Positions 29,031 through 38,383 of a stretch of DNA of 64,000 nucleotides are shown piece after piece. A program made the translations under genes and the position numbers. A model generated the notes under the pieces. It was not told the DNA's origin. It made no database searches and saw only the letters and a list, made by a program, of their open reading frames with translations. Source of the stretch: a miscellaneous Crenarchaeota group-6 archaeon AD8-1 (lineage in GTDB: Archaea > Thermoproteota > Bathyarchaeia > Bathyarchaeales > Bathycorpusculaceae); NCBI GenBank assembly GCA_001273385.1, contig LFWW01000002.1:62001-126000 (forward strand), written 5' to 3'. Positions within the stretch are counted from its first letter, which is position 1. Every line of letters starts with the position of its first letter.

Positions 29031-29441
29031 TTAATTTCTTAAGAAGTTATGTGCTTTTTGTAATACATTTTTAGAGTTATAGAATTTAAGAATTTTCATT
29101 GCCTCAGAAAATTGGGCCCATAAATATTCAGAATGTTCATAAGATAATCTAATTTTTTTCGTTTGAGTTTTTATTAAGAAGAAAATAACCTCTTTGTTCA
29201 CAGTTTTACCAGTTCGCATATAGGTGTAAGTTATCCTTTCTCTAAAACCTTTAATAAATTTTGAATCAAGAATACCTGTTTCTTCCTCAAGCTCTCGGAT
29301 TACTGTCTCTTTTTCGTTTTCATTAGATTCTAATTTTCCCTTTACAAAACCCCAATGTGCACCTGGATAATGCAAAAGCAGATACTTTAACTCAGGATTT
29401 GTGATAAATACAACTGCACCACAAGAAGTTTTATGTATCAT
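29031..29441 (-). CDS. NUDIX hydrolase
   Basis: This 136-residue protein has a full Nudix box, GKLESNENEKETVIRELEEETGI (about residues 35-57), with the metal-binding REXXEE core. The context HYPGAHWGFVKGK resembles diadenosine-tetraphosphate hydrolases of the MutT/Ap4A type. The substrate is a guess. It is transcribed opposite to its neighbours. Confidence 0.9.
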   Translation of the reverse strand: MIHKTSCGAVVFITNPELKYLLLHYPGAHWGFVKGKLESNENEKETVIRELEEETGILDSKFIKGFRERITYTYMRTGKTVNKEVIFFLIKTQTKKIRLSYEHSEYLWAQFSEAMKILKFYNSKNVLQKAHNFLRN

Positions 29442-29588
29442 CCAAATACACCAACTATTGTCTTTTTTAATATTGAAAACAATATTATTAAAAATAATCT
29501 CTAGTTAAAAGGCAGTTATTTAAAAAAAATTAAAGAAACATAATCCTTATGAACGACATTAAAAATTCTTTGAGAGCTGAGAGAAGCC

Positions 29589-30011
29589 GTGTCTATAACC
29601 AGAAATAGAAAGATATTGAAAATTATTTTAGATTCAAACGTTTTTTTCGTGCCTATTTATTTTAAAATTGACATTTTTAGAGAATTAAAACAACTTTTGA
29701 ATAGAAACTTTGAAATGATATTAATTTCTCCTGTAAAGCAAGAATTAGAGACACTAAGTCAAAAAAATTTTTCTTTTCAGGATAGAAAAAACATTTCTTT
29801 TGCATTAAAGTTAGCATTTCAATGTAAATATATTGAAGTAAAAAAGCCAGAGAAAATGCCAACAGACGAAATAATAATTAAAAAAGCAAAAGATTGGAAA
29901 GCAATAGTCTTTACCAATGATTTAGAACTAAAAAAGAGGCTAAGAGATATAAGTGTGCCAGTCATTTATGTCAGACAAAAATCGTTTCTAGCGATTGATG
30001 GAATGATGTAA
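29589..30011 (+). CDS. PIN-domain ribonuclease-like protein (archaeal Fcf1/VapC9 type)
   Basis: This 140-residue PIN fold has the acidic residues ILDSNVFFVP (about residue 13), a central LISPVKQELETL, and IVFTNDLELKKRLR (about 107). It is the conserved archaeal PIN protein encoded between aIF2gamma and RpoE and is related to rRNA-processing nucleases. No antitoxin gene is adjacent, which argues against a toxin-antitoxin role. Start is GTG. It ends five bases before rpoE, so it is in one operon with it. Confidence 0.85.
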   Translation: MSITRNRKILKIILDSNVFFVPIYFKIDIFRELKQLLNRNFEMILISPVKQELETLSQKNFSFQDRKNISFALKLAFQCKYIEVKKPEKMPTDEIIIKKAKDWKAIVFTNDLELKKRLRDISVPVIYVRQKSFLAIDGMM

Positions 30012-30015
30012 TTCG

Positions 30016-30597
30016 ATGTTCAAACTAATCACAATGCAAGATATTATCCGTATTCCTCCGGAAACATTTGGTTCACCTCTTGAAAAAGTAGGGCAGGATC
30101 AAGTTAAAATGAAATATGAAGGAATAGTGGACGATGAACTGGGTTATGTTGTAGCGGTTACGAATGTAGAAGTAAGCCCTACAGGAAAGATTATTCCAGG
30201 GGATGGAGCTATTTATCACAAAGTCATGTTTTCTTTGTTAACATTTTATCCAATTATTCAAGAAATAGTTGAGGGAGATGTAGTTGAAATTGCTGATTTT
30301 GGAGCCTTTGTAAGAATAGGTCCTGTAGATGCTTTATTGCACGTTTCTCAACTCATAGACGATTATATGTCTTATGACGAAAAACAGGGAGTTTTGCTCG
30401 GCAAAGAGACAAAACGAAAATTATCTAGTGGGGATAAGGTAAGAGTAAGAATTACAGCAGTTTCATTAGGAAGAGCTGGAAGCTCCGGGAAAATTGGAGT
30501 AACAGCAAGACAACCTGGTCTAGGAAAGCTGGAATGGATAAAATTAGATACAGAAAAAATAAGTGAAGAGAAAAATAAAGAGTTAAAGAGAGACTAA
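30016..30597 (+). CDS. rpoE: DNA-directed RNA polymerase subunit E' (RpoE1/Rpb7)
   Basis: This 193-residue stalk subunit has an N-terminal RNP-like domain (MFKLITMQDIIRIPPETFG). From about residue 82 an S1 domain follows (GDVVEIADFGAFVRIGPVDALLH). It binds nascent RNA and helps form the open complex. Its stop is two bases before the spt4 start. Confidence 0.96.
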   Translation: MFKLITMQDIIRIPPETFGSPLEKVGQDQVKMKYEGIVDDELGYVVAVTNVEVSPTGKIIPGDGAIYHKVMFSLLTFYPIIQEIVEGDVVEIADFGAFVRIGPVDALLHVSQLIDDYMSYDEKQGVLLGKETKRKLSSGDKVRVRITAVSLGRAGSSGKIGVTARQPGLGKLEWIKLDTEKISEEKNKELKRD

Positions 30598-30599
30598 AG

Positions 30600-30785
30600 A
30601 TGAGAGAGAAGGCTTGTACAAACTGCCATTTCATTACTAAAGAAAATGTATGCGCTAAATGCAAATCTACAAATTTAAGTGAAGATTTTAGTGGTATAGT
30701 TGTTATGTTCGATCCTAAAAATTCAGCTATTGGAAAAACCATGAAGATCAAAGAGAAAGGTCGATACGCACTCAAAGTTAGATAA
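30600..30785 (+). CDS. spt4: Transcription elongation factor Spt4 (RpoE2)
   Basis: This 61-residue zinc protein carries CTNCHFIT and CAKCKSTNL, then DFSGIVVMFDPKNSAIGK and the tail KGRYALKVR, all typical for archaeal Spt4. It partners with Spt5 on RNA polymerase. It is translationally adjacent to rpoE. Confidence 0.95.
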   Translation: MREKACTNCHFITKENVCAKCKSTNLSEDFSGIVVMFDPKNSAIGKTMKIKEKGRYALKVR

Positions 30786-30866
30786 AAAGAGAAAGATTTC
30801 TTATTTTCTATTATTAAAAACTGTATACAATTAAAAAGGATTTAATAATTAAAAGGTTGAAGTTAA

Positions 30867-31400
30867 ATGAGTGTTGAGTATCGTATTACTTCAAAACTGA
30901 GAAAAAAACTTCATAATCCTTTTGGCATTTTAATTAAAGGTTCAATATCAGATAATAAAGAAAAACTTAACGAAATCGTAGAAGAAAATATTTCTCCGAT
31001 TATCATCTCAGTCGGAGATATAGTTTCAAGAAGATTATATGATCTTCAATATTATCCTAAAATAATAATTATTGACAATAAATGTATGAGAAAAAAATTA
31101 ATTCCAAGAAAATTTCCCATTAAAAAAGTGTTTTATGTTAGAAATCCACCAGGAACCATAACAGATGAAGCAATCAACAGCATAAAAGAGGCTTGTGGAA
31201 GGGATGGAAGATCGCAAATAATAGTTGAGGGAGAAGAAGATCTTCTCACTCTAATTGCAGTTCTATTCGCTCCAGAAAAAGCACTTGTGATATATGGCCA
31301 ACCTAAGGAAGGATTTGTTGCAATCAAAGTTACAGAGAATAAAAAGATTGAAATAAAGAGGATACTTAAAGACATGAAACCTGCTAGAAAAACTAAATAG
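30867..31400 (+). CDS. GTP-dependent dephospho-CoA kinase (DUF359)
   Basis: This 177-residue member of the DUF359 family includes enzymes shown in Thermococcus to phosphorylate dephospho-CoA with GTP. Typical segments are LRKKLHNPFGILIKG, IISVGDIVSRRL (about residue 48), NPPGTITDEAINSI (about 94), and VEGEEDLLTLIAVLFAPEKALVIYGQP (about 118), which carries the acidic catalytic residues. It sits between spt4 and S24e, its usual archaeal place. Confidence 0.93.
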   Translation: MSVEYRITSKLRKKLHNPFGILIKGSISDNKEKLNEIVEENISPIIISVGDIVSRRLYDLQYYPKIIIIDNKCMRKKLIPRKFPIKKVFYVRNPPGTITDEAINSIKEACGRDGRSQIIVEGEEDLLTLIAVLFAPEKALVIYGQPKEGFVAIKVTENKKIEIKRILKDMKPARKTK

Positions 31401-31444
31401 TGAGAAGCTATATGAACTCAACACTCTAGATAAGGGATCTAATA

Positions 31445-31744
31445 ATGGAAATAAAATTGGTATCAGTCAAAAAAAATCTGCTTTTAAGCCGAAAAGAAGT
31501 GGATTTTTTGGTAGAAACAAATACGCCGTCAAGAGTAAAAATCAAAAAAGGTATTGCGGATAAAATGAATGTCTCAGAGGAGATCGTGTTTATAAAAAAA
31601 ATGCAAACGCTTACAGGGTCTAATATAACTATAGGTATAGCTAATGTTTATGATACAATAAAAAAGGCTGACTTAATTGAATCTGACTATATTAGAAAAC
31701 GAAATCTTCCTCAAGAAACAAAAGAGAAGGGGACAGAAGAATAA
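31445..31744 (+). CDS. rps24e: Ribosomal protein S24e
   Basis: This 99-residue protein has the S24e pattern: KKNLLLSRKEVDFLVET, TPSRVKIKKGIADKMNV and GIANVYDTIKKADLIESDYI. It overlaps the S27ae start by one base, pointing to coupled translation. Confidence 0.94.
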   Translation: MEIKLVSVKKNLLLSRKEVDFLVETNTPSRVKIKKGIADKMNVSEEIVFIKKMQTLTGSNITIGIANVYDTIKKADLIESDYIRKRNLPQETKEKGTEE

Positions 31745-31953
31745 TGGCTGAAAAAAGAAGAGATAATAAAACCGTCACAAAGAAAAAGAGTCAAAAAGGG
31801 GTTTATGTTTTATATAAAATCGAGGAAGGAAAAGTTTCAAGATTAAGGCCAACTTGTGAAAGATGTGGTTCGGGTTATTTTATGGCTAATCATAAGGATA
31901 GATACACTTGTGGGCATTGTGGATTCACGCGTTATAAACAAATTAAAAAATAA
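31744..31953 (+). CDS. rps27ae: Ribosomal protein S27ae
   Basis: This 69-residue protein has the zinc-binding pairs CERCGSGYFM and CGHCG after the typical VYVLYKIEEGKVSRLRPTC segment. The ubiquitin part fused in eukaryotes is absent, as in other archaea. Confidence 0.94.
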   Translation: MAEKRRDNKTVTKKKSQKGVYVLYKIEEGKVSRLRPTCERCGSGYFMANHKDRYTCGHCGFTRYKQIKK

Positions 31954-31994
31954 GTATTTTTAAATTCTTAGTGATCAATATTTTTACGATATAA

Positions 31995-32420
31995 ATGTTA
32001 AAAATTAACGTTGTAATAACTAATATTTCAGCTGAAAGGTTTTGGGATTTAAAAAAATCAATTCCGCCTATTCAAATAGGTACCAACATAAATATTATAA
32101 GCATTGAAAAAGAAAGCCAAAATACTCTAAGAGTTCCTTTCGTTTTATCAATAAATTATAATCCTTCAATTTCACAGATTAATCTGAAAGGCAGCGCTTA
32201 TGTTGAAGGAGAAGCAAAAGAAATTGAAAAGATATTAAAAGATCATAATCAAAAAAAGCCTCCACCACCAATTATTGTTCAATCAATTTCTAATTTCGCT
32301 TTTATTGAATCAGTGTTAATATCTCGAATATTAAAAGTTCCCCCTCCTATTCCTTTGCCTAAAATACCAAATGCAAAAGCACCTGCTAGAAAACACGCTG
32401 AAAGAGAATATACCACGTAA
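31995..32420 (+). CDS. Conserved-looking protein of unknown function
   Basis: This 141-residue protein follows S27ae by 41 bp. It has alternating strands (LKINVVITNISAERF; LRVPFVLSINYNPSI; GSAYVEGEA), a proline cluster KKPPPPII, a helical stretch around FAFIESVLISRILKV, and a second proline run PPPIPLPKIP before a basic tail. The strand pattern followed by a PPP-x-PLP segment recalls SecB-like chaperone folds, but this is only a resemblance in layout. It is convergent with the ribosomal S19 gene. Confidence 0.7.
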   Translation: MLKINVVITNISAERFWDLKKSIPPIQIGTNINIISIEKESQNTLRVPFVLSINYNPSISQINLKGSAYVEGEAKEIEKILKDHNQKKPPPPIIVQSISNFAFIESVLISRILKVPPPIPLPKIPNAKAPARKHAEREYTT

Positions 32421-32437
32421 GTGGATGGGGAATAGAA

Positions 32438-32842
32438 TTATTTCAAAGGTACATACATTGAAGATCTAGATGCACCGATACCAGGAGTTCCATGTCGAAC
32501 TGGTTTGTTGGTTATTGCAAATTCACCTAAATAGTGCCCGATCATTTGAGGCTTGATATCAACAGGAACAAATTCTTTTCCATTGTGTACAAAGAGCTTT
32601 ATGCCAACCATTTCTGGAAGAATGATAACATCTCTAACATGAGTTTTCACTTTAAGCGTCTGACCCTGCTTAATGGCTTCTTTTGCTTTGCGGATCTTTT
32701 CAAGAAGAATTCTTTGTTCAGGAGTCAAACCTCTTTGAAGACTTCTTCTTTGCCTTGAAGGAAGCAAATTAATGAATTCGTCCATTGATAAACTCATTAA
32801 ACTATCAAGCGAATATCCTCGATAAACAAACTCTTTTGGCAT
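32438..32842 (-). CDS. rps19: Ribosomal protein S19
   Basis: This 134-residue archaeal S19 (uS19) has an N-terminal extension with [19 protein letters not shown]. The RNA-binding C-terminus reads [19 protein letters not shown] and [20 protein letters not shown]. It is the last gene of this cluster. L22 and S3, which normally follow, are missing here. Confidence 0.96.
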   Translation of the reverse strand: MPKEFVYRGYSLDSLMSLSMDEFINLLPSRQRRSLQRGLTPEQRILLEKIRKAKEAIKQGQTLKVKTHVRDVIILPEMVGIKLFVHNGKEFVPVDIKPQMIGHYLGEFAITNKPVRHGTPGIGASRSSMYVPLK

Positions 32843-32889
32843 TTTTTAAATCAACCTCATACTAAATATTACATGCTATAAACTTTTTG

Positions 32890-33645
32890 TTACCTTGATC
32901 GCCTTTTCTTTTTTTGTCCAGCACCTCTAGCTCCAATTAATCCAACTTTTTGTCCTGGTGGCGCTCCATGTGAAACTGTGGTTACCTTCCTAGCACTTTT
33001 TGCACTGCTTCCATAAGGATGCACTGCAGCGATCATTGCTCTTCCACGATTTCTTGGATATTTGTGTCCCTTAGCGCTCATCAGATGATGTTTTGATCCG
33101 GCTTTAAGAAAGGGTTTTTCAGTGCGACCTGAACCAGAAACAACACCTATTGTAGCCATACAGAAATTGTTAAGATATCTCGTTCGGCCAGACGGCATTT
33201 TTATTAAGGTTCCTTGGGAAGTATGACCAATTACCGTTGCATAAGCTCCAGATGAACGAGCCATTTTTCCTCCATCACCTGGTCTGAGTTCAAGATTACA
33301 TACTATTGTCCCTTCAGGAATTTTGCCTAAAGGAAGAATATTACCTATTTTTGGAGAAGCCAGTCCGCCCAAACTAATTTTTTTACCTTTGTACAATCCT
33401 TCAGGGGTTATAGTGTAACAAGAGGCCCCATTATTAAATTTTACAAAGGCTAAAGGAGAGCCTCTTCCTGAATCATGGAGCAAGTCAATGATCTCTCCTT
33501 CAATTGAGTTTCTAAATGAGTCTTTTGGAGTTATTTGTGAAGGATATTTAGCCGGTGCAGTTCTTTTATGAGTTGATGAACGATAAGTTGAACCTCCACG
33601 ACCTCTTCTTTGAACTCTAATTCTTTTTCCCATTTTTAATCCCAT
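32890..33645 (-). CDS. rpl2: Ribosomal protein L2
   Basis: This 251-residue uL2 starts MGLKMGKRIRVQRRGRGG. Signatures are LELRPGDGGKMARSSG (about residue 117), the peptidyl-transferase histidine region GSKHHLMSAKGHKYPRNRGR, and AAVHPYG. The in-frame second Met at about residue 5 (MGKRIRVQRRG) is the usual archaeal start and is probably the true one. Confidence 0.97.
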   Translation of the reverse strand: MGLKMGKRIRVQRRGRGGSTYRSSTHKRTAPAKYPSQITPKDSFRNSIEGEIIDLLHDSGRGSPLAFVKFNNGASCYTITPEGLYKGKKISLGGLASPKIGNILPLGKIPEGTIVCNLELRPGDGGKMARSSGAYATVIGHTSQGTLIKMPSGRTRYLNNFCMATIGVVSGSGRTEKPFLKAGSKHHLMSAKGHKYPRNRGRAMIAAVHPYGSSAKSARKVTTVSHGAPPGQKVGLIGARGAGQKKKRRSR

Positions 33646-33653
33646 AAGTTATT

Positions 33654-33914
33654 TTATAAAAGTCCAAGTTTTATTGCCACATCTGAAGCTTTGAAATCAG
33701 GTTGCAGCTTAACAAATGCCTTTTTTTCTCCTTGAGGAGTGATTAATAAAGTTACCTTTTGAACTTTAACATCGTATAATTCTTCTACAGCTCGCTTAAT
33801 ATCATTTTTATGTGCCTTCAGATTGACTATAAATATTAACTTATTATCCATTTCCACCATAAGACTAGCTGATTCTGTCATCAATGGATAATAAATTATA
33901 TCATTAGAATTCAT
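33654..33914 (-). CDS. rpl23: Ribosomal protein L23
   Basis: This 86-residue uL23 has DIIYYPLMTESASLMVE, LIFIVNLKAHKNDIKRAVEE and FDVKVQKVT-type core (here YDVKVQKVTLLI). It is placed 9 bp after L4 and 9 bp before L2. It contributes to the exit-tunnel docking site used by SRP. Confidence 0.96.
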   Translation of the reverse strand: MNSNDIIYYPLMTESASLMVEMDNKLIFIVNLKAHKNDIKRAVEELYDVKVQKVTLLITPQGEKKAFVKLQPDFKASDVAIKLGLL

Positions 33915-33922
33915 AGTTAGGA

Positions 33923-34726
33923 TTAGTCTCCTCCATAAATTTTATCTAGTTGTGTAAAAGCGCCTATTGACCACAAGGTTAATCTTCCGGGACAAGTTCC
34001 GGGTGCTAACATTTCAGTGTTAAGATTTTTTAATTCTACAACATCAAGACCAGGAATATTATTTGCAGCTTTAGAAATTCCCTTATTTTCTGAAATTACT
34101 ATTAAAGGCCCTATAGCTTGCTTCATTTTTCTTCCTCTCCTTTTTCCTTTGCCTGCTCTTATTTTTCTACTTTCCCTTACTCTATTAATCTCAGAAGATA
34201 AACCCAAGCTTGTCAACATAGTTTCAACCTCATTAGTTTTGGAGAGTTCTTCAATGCTATTCGTTAAAATAATAGGCAGTTGAGATACCGAATCAATTTT
34301 ATGTCCACGGGAAACGACATTTTCTTTTGATGCAGTAGCAGCTATTGCAGAGCATAATGCAAAATGAGCTTCTTTTCTGGGAATTTTTTTCCTAATCTTT
34401 TTCTCTGATTTAGGAGGATGAGGTTGTCTTCCTCCTACAGTACTAGGAGCAAAACCTGCTTTTCCCCCTCCACCTTTAACTCGAGGTATTCTTGATATAC
34501 CCATACCTGTACCCCTTGATTCAGCACTTGTTCTTTTTCCGGCCATCGGATCACGCCCTTGTGGCTGGATTCTGCTCGATTGTATTGACAATACTGCTCT
34601 TTTAATAACATCCGGTCTAATTGAGGTTTGAAATATTTTTCGAAGGGAAGTTGTACCTCCCGGATTTCCTTCAAGGTCAAAGATTTTTAATTTTTTATTT
34701 GTTCGAGACATTTTTTCTAACCTCAT
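33923..34726 (-). CDS. rpl4: Ribosomal protein L4
   Basis: This 267-residue uL4 (L4e) begins with KIFDLEGNPGGTTSLRKIF. It includes the tunnel loop GTGMGISRIPRVKGGG and the tail LAPGTCPGRLTLWSIGAF. A second ATG at 34711 (MSRTNKKLK) may be the actual start. Its first codon shares a base with the L3 stop. Confidence 0.96.
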   Translation of the reverse strand: MRLEKMSRTNKKLKIFDLEGNPGGTTSLRKIFQTSIRPDVIKRAVLSIQSSRIQPQGRDPMAGKRTSAESRGTGMGISRIPRVKGGGGKAGFAPSTVGGRQPHPPKSEKKIRKKIPRKEAHFALCSAIAATASKENVVSRGHKIDSVSQLPIILTNSIEELSKTNEVETMLTSLGLSSEINRVRESRKIRAGKGKRRGRKMKQAIGPLIVISENKGISKAANNIPGLDVVELKNLNTEMLAPGTCPGRLTLWSIGAFTQLDKIYGGD

Positions 34727-35733
34727 TATTTTCCTTGGGGTGAGTCAAGAGAAATGTAGGTTATTTGAGGGGGTGTTTTGGGTAGATCAGATGGGGGTCT
34801 TGCAGGTTGACGCAATCTTACTAATCTTTTTTCTGTGCCTGCAACACTTCCAAGAATTATAATGTAAGATCCCCGAACGTGACCATATCTAATATAACCA
34901 CCTTTTACAGAAACCTCTTTTCCATCTTTGCCTATTTTTAATATTCTCTTATTATACTCTGTTCTTTGATGGTAGCCCATTTGACCTGCACGAGGAACAG
35001 AATAGCGTACATGAGTTGGTTTCCAAGGACCTAGAGTAGCAACACCTCTTTTTGTTTTTCTGCCCTTATGTTGAAGGATAGCTACACCCCAACGTTTAAC
35101 AGGCCCTTGAAAACCCTTTCCGGTTGTTATTGCAGCTATATCAACATATTGACCCTCTGTAAAAACTTCTTCAACCATCACTGTTCTGCCAAGCAATTGT
35201 TTGGCATAATCTATTTGATCAGCTATAGAACCTCCACCAATTTCGATTTCATGAAGATCTGGTTTTTTCTTTGACAAACTTGTTAGTTTAGGTTGAGTTG
35301 CAACTATAACCCGAACAGCAGTTAGTCGATCAATATTCTCCTCAATTTTTTTCAATAAAGTTTTACGATCTATTTTTTTTGGAGAAGTCAAAATCCTATT
35401 GAAATCTGATGGAATATCCTTCATCCAAAGTTCAGACATAGGTTCAAGGCCATATGGAGTTTTAGCATAAACACGAATTCCACAAATAAGCATAGGAGGG
35501 ATTTCGATTACTGTAGCTGCATGCATAATTTCTTTGCCAAAATTTGGGCTTCGAGTTCTATCTTCTATAGTATAAACATAGGTCATACCAGCTTTATATC
35601 CCGTGAAGGCAAGAAGAATAGGTGATTTTGAAGAAGTCTTGGGCCAATACCTTATTCGGGCAGAAATTTTTTTAGCCCTTTTCCTAGGCAAATAAGCAAG
35701 TGAACCATGTTTTGGAGAGTGTTGTTTTCCCAT
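34726..35733 (-). CDS. rpl3: Ribosomal protein L3
   Basis: This 335-residue archaeal-type uL3 starts MGKQHSPKHGSLAYLPRKR. It has FTGYKAGMTYV, DIAAITTGKGFQGPVKRWGV (about residue 198) and the extended loop GQMGYHQRTEYNKRI. It is the first gene of the cluster; transcription probably starts in the 250-bp AT-rich gap shared divergently with pyrE. Confidence 0.97.
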   Translation of the reverse strand: MGKQHSPKHGSLAYLPRKRAKKISARIRYWPKTSSKSPILLAFTGYKAGMTYVYTIEDRTRSPNFGKEIMHAATVIEIPPMLICGIRVYAKTPYGLEPMSELWMKDIPSDFNRILTSPKKIDRKTLLKKIEENIDRLTAVRVIVATQPKLTSLSKKKPDLHEIEIGGGSIADQIDYAKQLLGRTVMVEEVFTEGQYVDIAAITTGKGFQGPVKRWGVAILQHKGRKTKRGVATLGPWKPTHVRYSVPRAGQMGYHQRTEYNKRILKIGKDGKEVSVKGGYIRYGHVRGSYIIILGSVAGTEKRLVRLRQPARPPSDLPKTPPQITYISLDSPQGK

Positions 35734-35983
35734 TGTAATTCCGCTTCGCGTCTTTTAGCAATAACAAAATAGGGTAATAAACGTTACCATAGTTTTTTCT
35801 AACTAGAGATTTAAGGCTCTTTTGGTTGTAATAGTTTAATTCATTTTTTGAAAGAACACAGATTTTTGGCGAAGATTATAGGTTTATAATAAATACATCA
35901 AGATTAGGACAATTCTCAAAAATCAATAAAAAAATGGTTTAATGGAAAAAGGGTTAAATTTGAAAAATCAAATTTAGATTTGA

Positions 35984-36598
35984 TTGATTATGTCAATACA
36001 AATTAATGAACTTGCTAACGCTTTAAATAATGCCAATTGTTTAAAATTTGGCTCTTTTAGAATAAAATCAGGAGCAATGAGTCCCTATTATATTGATTTG
36101 GCAAGATTGCTTTCTTCACCCAAAGATTTTGAGGTTATTACCAAAATAACAGCAGAAAAAATTAAAGAAATCAGTAAAGTTGAAAAAATTGATAAAATAG
36201 CATCAATCGCACTCAAAGGAGCATTAATAAGTCCAAGTATTTCCGCGTTAGTAAATCTGCCTTGTATTATTATCAGAAAAAAGAAAAAAGAATATGGGTC
36301 AAAAGGTAGAATTGTTGGAGCTGAAGTGAATAAAGGGGATAATATAGTATTTTTTGATGATGTAGTTAGTGAAGGAATATCAAAAATTGAGGGAATAGAA
36401 GAATTAAGAAAAGAAGGTGCAAAAGTTAAGCACTTGATTGTAGTTGTAGATAGACAACAAGGAGGAAAAGAAAAACTCGAAAAGAGAGGATTCACTGTGC
36501 ATTCTCTAGCAAAGATTTCTGAAATAATCACATATCTCGCTAAGACAAATAAAATAACTGAAAATCAAGCTAAAAAAGTCTTGGATTATATTAAATAA
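35984..36598 (+). CDS. pyrE: Orotate phosphoribosyltransferase-like protein
   Basis: This 204-residue type I PRTase joins orotate and PRPP to give OMP. It has FGSFRIKSGAMSPYYIDLARL at the N-terminus, the mobile loop KKKKEYGSKGRIVGA, the PRPP loop VFFDDVVSEGISK (about residue 122; a serine replaces the more common threonine) and VVDRQQGGKEKL (about 156). The latter is typical of PyrE. An ATG two codons downstream is an alternative start. It is divergent from the L3 cluster. Confidence 0.92.
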   Translation: MIMSIQINELANALNNANCLKFGSFRIKSGAMSPYYIDLARLLSSPKDFEVITKITAEKIKEISKVEKIDKIASIALKGALISPSISALVNLPCIIIRKKKKEYGSKGRIVGAEVNKGDNIVFFDDVVSEGISKIEGIEELRKEGAKVKHLIVVVDRQQGGKEKLEKRGFTVHSLAKISEIITYLAKTNKITENQAKKVLDYIK

Positions 36599-36722
36599 AT
36601 AATGGGTAACACCTCAAATAATAAAAAAAGCAGTAATCTTCAAAAAAGATAAACCAGAAAACAAATAGAAAAAACAAGCTTGAATGAATAAGAAAAAATA
36701 AGATAAGATTTTTAAATATTAG

Positions 36723-36836
36723 TCAATTGGATTCTACATTAGATACATACCAAGAAAGAATCGCATTCACTGCTTTATTAGAATAACCTATTGTTTTTAG
36801 TATTTCTTTTAATTCTGATTCAGTTTCGATGGTCAA
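36723..36836 (-). CDS. Very small protein, 37 residues, unknown
   Basis: A short minus-strand frame starts at TTG 36836 with AGGTAAC upstream. It encodes TIETESELKEILKTIGYS and then NKAVNAILSWYVSNVESN. The sequence is amphipathic and has normal amino-acid use, including GYS and SWY, unlike random AT-rich translation. It fills part of an otherwise empty 447-bp gap between pyrE and ahcY. I do not recognise the family. Confidence 0.45.
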   Translation of the reverse strand: MTIETESELKEILKTIGYSNKAVNAILSWYVSNVESN

Positions 36837-36978
36837 GTTCTGTTACCTAAAAAAGTATTATTTAAGAAACATATTTAATCTTTGATTCCAAAATCGGAAT
36901 ATATCATATTTTCGAAACAAACAACAAAAAGTCGATAACTTCACTCGCAAAAAACAGTTAGGCAAATCTTATTTAATA

Positions 36979-36998
36979 AAGGAAAGTATATAAAACAA
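36979..36998 (+). promoter_or_regulatory. BRE/TATA promoter of the S-adenosylhomocysteinase gene
   Basis: AAAGGAAAGTATATAAAA combines a purine-rich BRE-like stretch with a TATA box about 55 bases before the GTG start of ahcY. This is the usual archaeal core-promoter layout, implying a short leader of about 25-30 bases. Confidence 0.55.
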
Positions 36999-37045
36999 AA
37001 CTAAAGTATGAGAGCCCATTATCTCTTGAAAAGAAGGAATGCACA

Positions 37046-38302
37046 GTGGATTCATCAAAAATTAAGGATAAAACACTAGCACCCCAAGGCTTTCTTCAAA
37101 TAGAGTGGAGTTCCAATCACATGCCAGTTTTAAATCAAATCAAAATGAGGTTTAAAAAAGAAGAACCATTAAAAGGTTTAACTTTGGGTGCTTGTTTACA
37201 TGTTACAAAAGAAACAGCAGTCCTCATAGAAACGTTAATTGCAGGAGGAGCAGAAGTAGCAATTTGCGGATCTAATCCCCTCTCAACTCAAGACGATGTT
37301 GCAGCAGCTTTGGTAGAAAAGGGTGTAAAAGTATTCGCTCAAAGAGGCCAAACAACTGAAGAATATTACTGGTGTATTGACAAAGTTTTGGATAATAAAC
37401 CAATAATAACACTTGATGATGGAGCAGATCTTGTAGGCATGTTACACAGTAAAAGAAAAGGAGAATTAAAGAAAGTCATAGGAGGAACTGAAGAAACTAC
37501 TACTGGAGTGATACGATTAAGAGCAATGGAAAAGGCGGAAAGTTTAAAATACCCAATAATTGCAGTGAACGATGCTTATACCAAGTATCTTTTTGACAAC
37601 AGGTATGGAACAGGGCAAAGTACTATTGATGGAATTCTAAGATCAACAAATACTCTAATTGCAGGGAAGAACTTTGTTGTTTGTGGATATGGGTGGTGCT
37701 CAAGGGGAATAGCTATGCGAGCATTAGGATTAGGGGCTAAGGTAATAATCACAGAAATTAACCCATTAAAAGCATTAGAGGCATCAATGAACGGTTTTCG
37801 GGTCATGCCATTAATTGAAGCTGCATCATTAGGAGACATTTTCGTAACAGCAACTGGAGATATTAGTGTTATAAGAAAAGAGCATATCGAAAAAATGAAG
37901 GATGGAACAATAATCGCTAACAGCGGTCATTTCAATGTAGAAATTAATTTAAAAGAATTAGAAAAAATTTCAAAAAATAAAAGAAGAATCAGGCAAAATT
38001 TGGATGAGTATGTTCTCAAGAACGGAAAAAAAATTTATCTTCTTGCAGAAGGAAGGCTGGTAAATTTATCTGCTGCAGAAGGGCATCCTTCTGAAGTTAT
38101 GGATATGTCTTTTGCGAATCAGGCTTTATGTGTTGAATACATAGCAAAAGCAAAAAATTTTCCACCAAAAGTCTATTGTGTTCCTAAAGAAATTGATGAA
38201 AAGATTGCTGAATTAAAACTCGAATCGATGGGAATAAAAATTGACAAACTGACAGCTGAACAAAAAAAATATTTAGCAACCTGGGAAATGGGGACTGTTT
38301 AA
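37046..38302 (+). CDS. ahcY: S-adenosylhomocysteinase (adenosylhomocysteine hydrolase)
   Basis: This 418-residue NAD-dependent enzyme splits SAH to adenosine and homocysteine, recycling the product of methyltransferases. It has [36 protein letters not shown], the catalytic region [18 protein letters not shown] (about residue 178), the NAD fold [21 protein letters not shown] (about 211), and [18 protein letters not shown] near the C-terminus. Start is GTG 37046 behind AAGGAATG. The C-terminal YRY ending of longer homologues is replaced by WEMGTV, as in other archaeal forms. Confidence 0.97.
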   Translation: MDSSKIKDKTLAPQGFLQIEWSSNHMPVLNQIKMRFKKEEPLKGLTLGACLHVTKETAVLIETLIAGGAEVAICGSNPLSTQDDVAAALVEKGVKVFAQRGQTTEEYYWCIDKVLDNKPIITLDDGADLVGMLHSKRKGELKKVIGGTEETTTGVIRLRAMEKAESLKYPIIAVNDAYTKYLFDNRYGTGQSTIDGILRSTNTLIAGKNFVVCGYGWCSRGIAMRALGLGAKVIITEINPLKALEASMNGFRVMPLIEAASLGDIFVTATGDISVIRKEHIEKMKDGTIIANSGHFNVEINLKELEKISKNKRRIRQNLDEYVLKNGKKIYLLAEGRLVNLSAAEGHPSEVMDMSFANQALCVEYIAKAKNFPPKVYCVPKEIDEKIAELKLESMGIKIDKLTAEQKKYLATWEMGTV

Positions 38303-38383
38303 TCTAAACCCAAATATGTCAAAGTTTATGGTAAACTTTAAATGGATAAAAGTTGTACTTGGCTTATAAAGTGGTGAATCAAT

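Noticed and set aside
29589-30011. PIN protein as a VapC toxin
   Set aside because: No antitoxin gene is adjacent, and the protein sits in a conserved translation/transcription operon.
32534-32758. Plus-strand frame opposite ribosomal protein S19
   Set aside because: It is a shadow of S19 with no family features.
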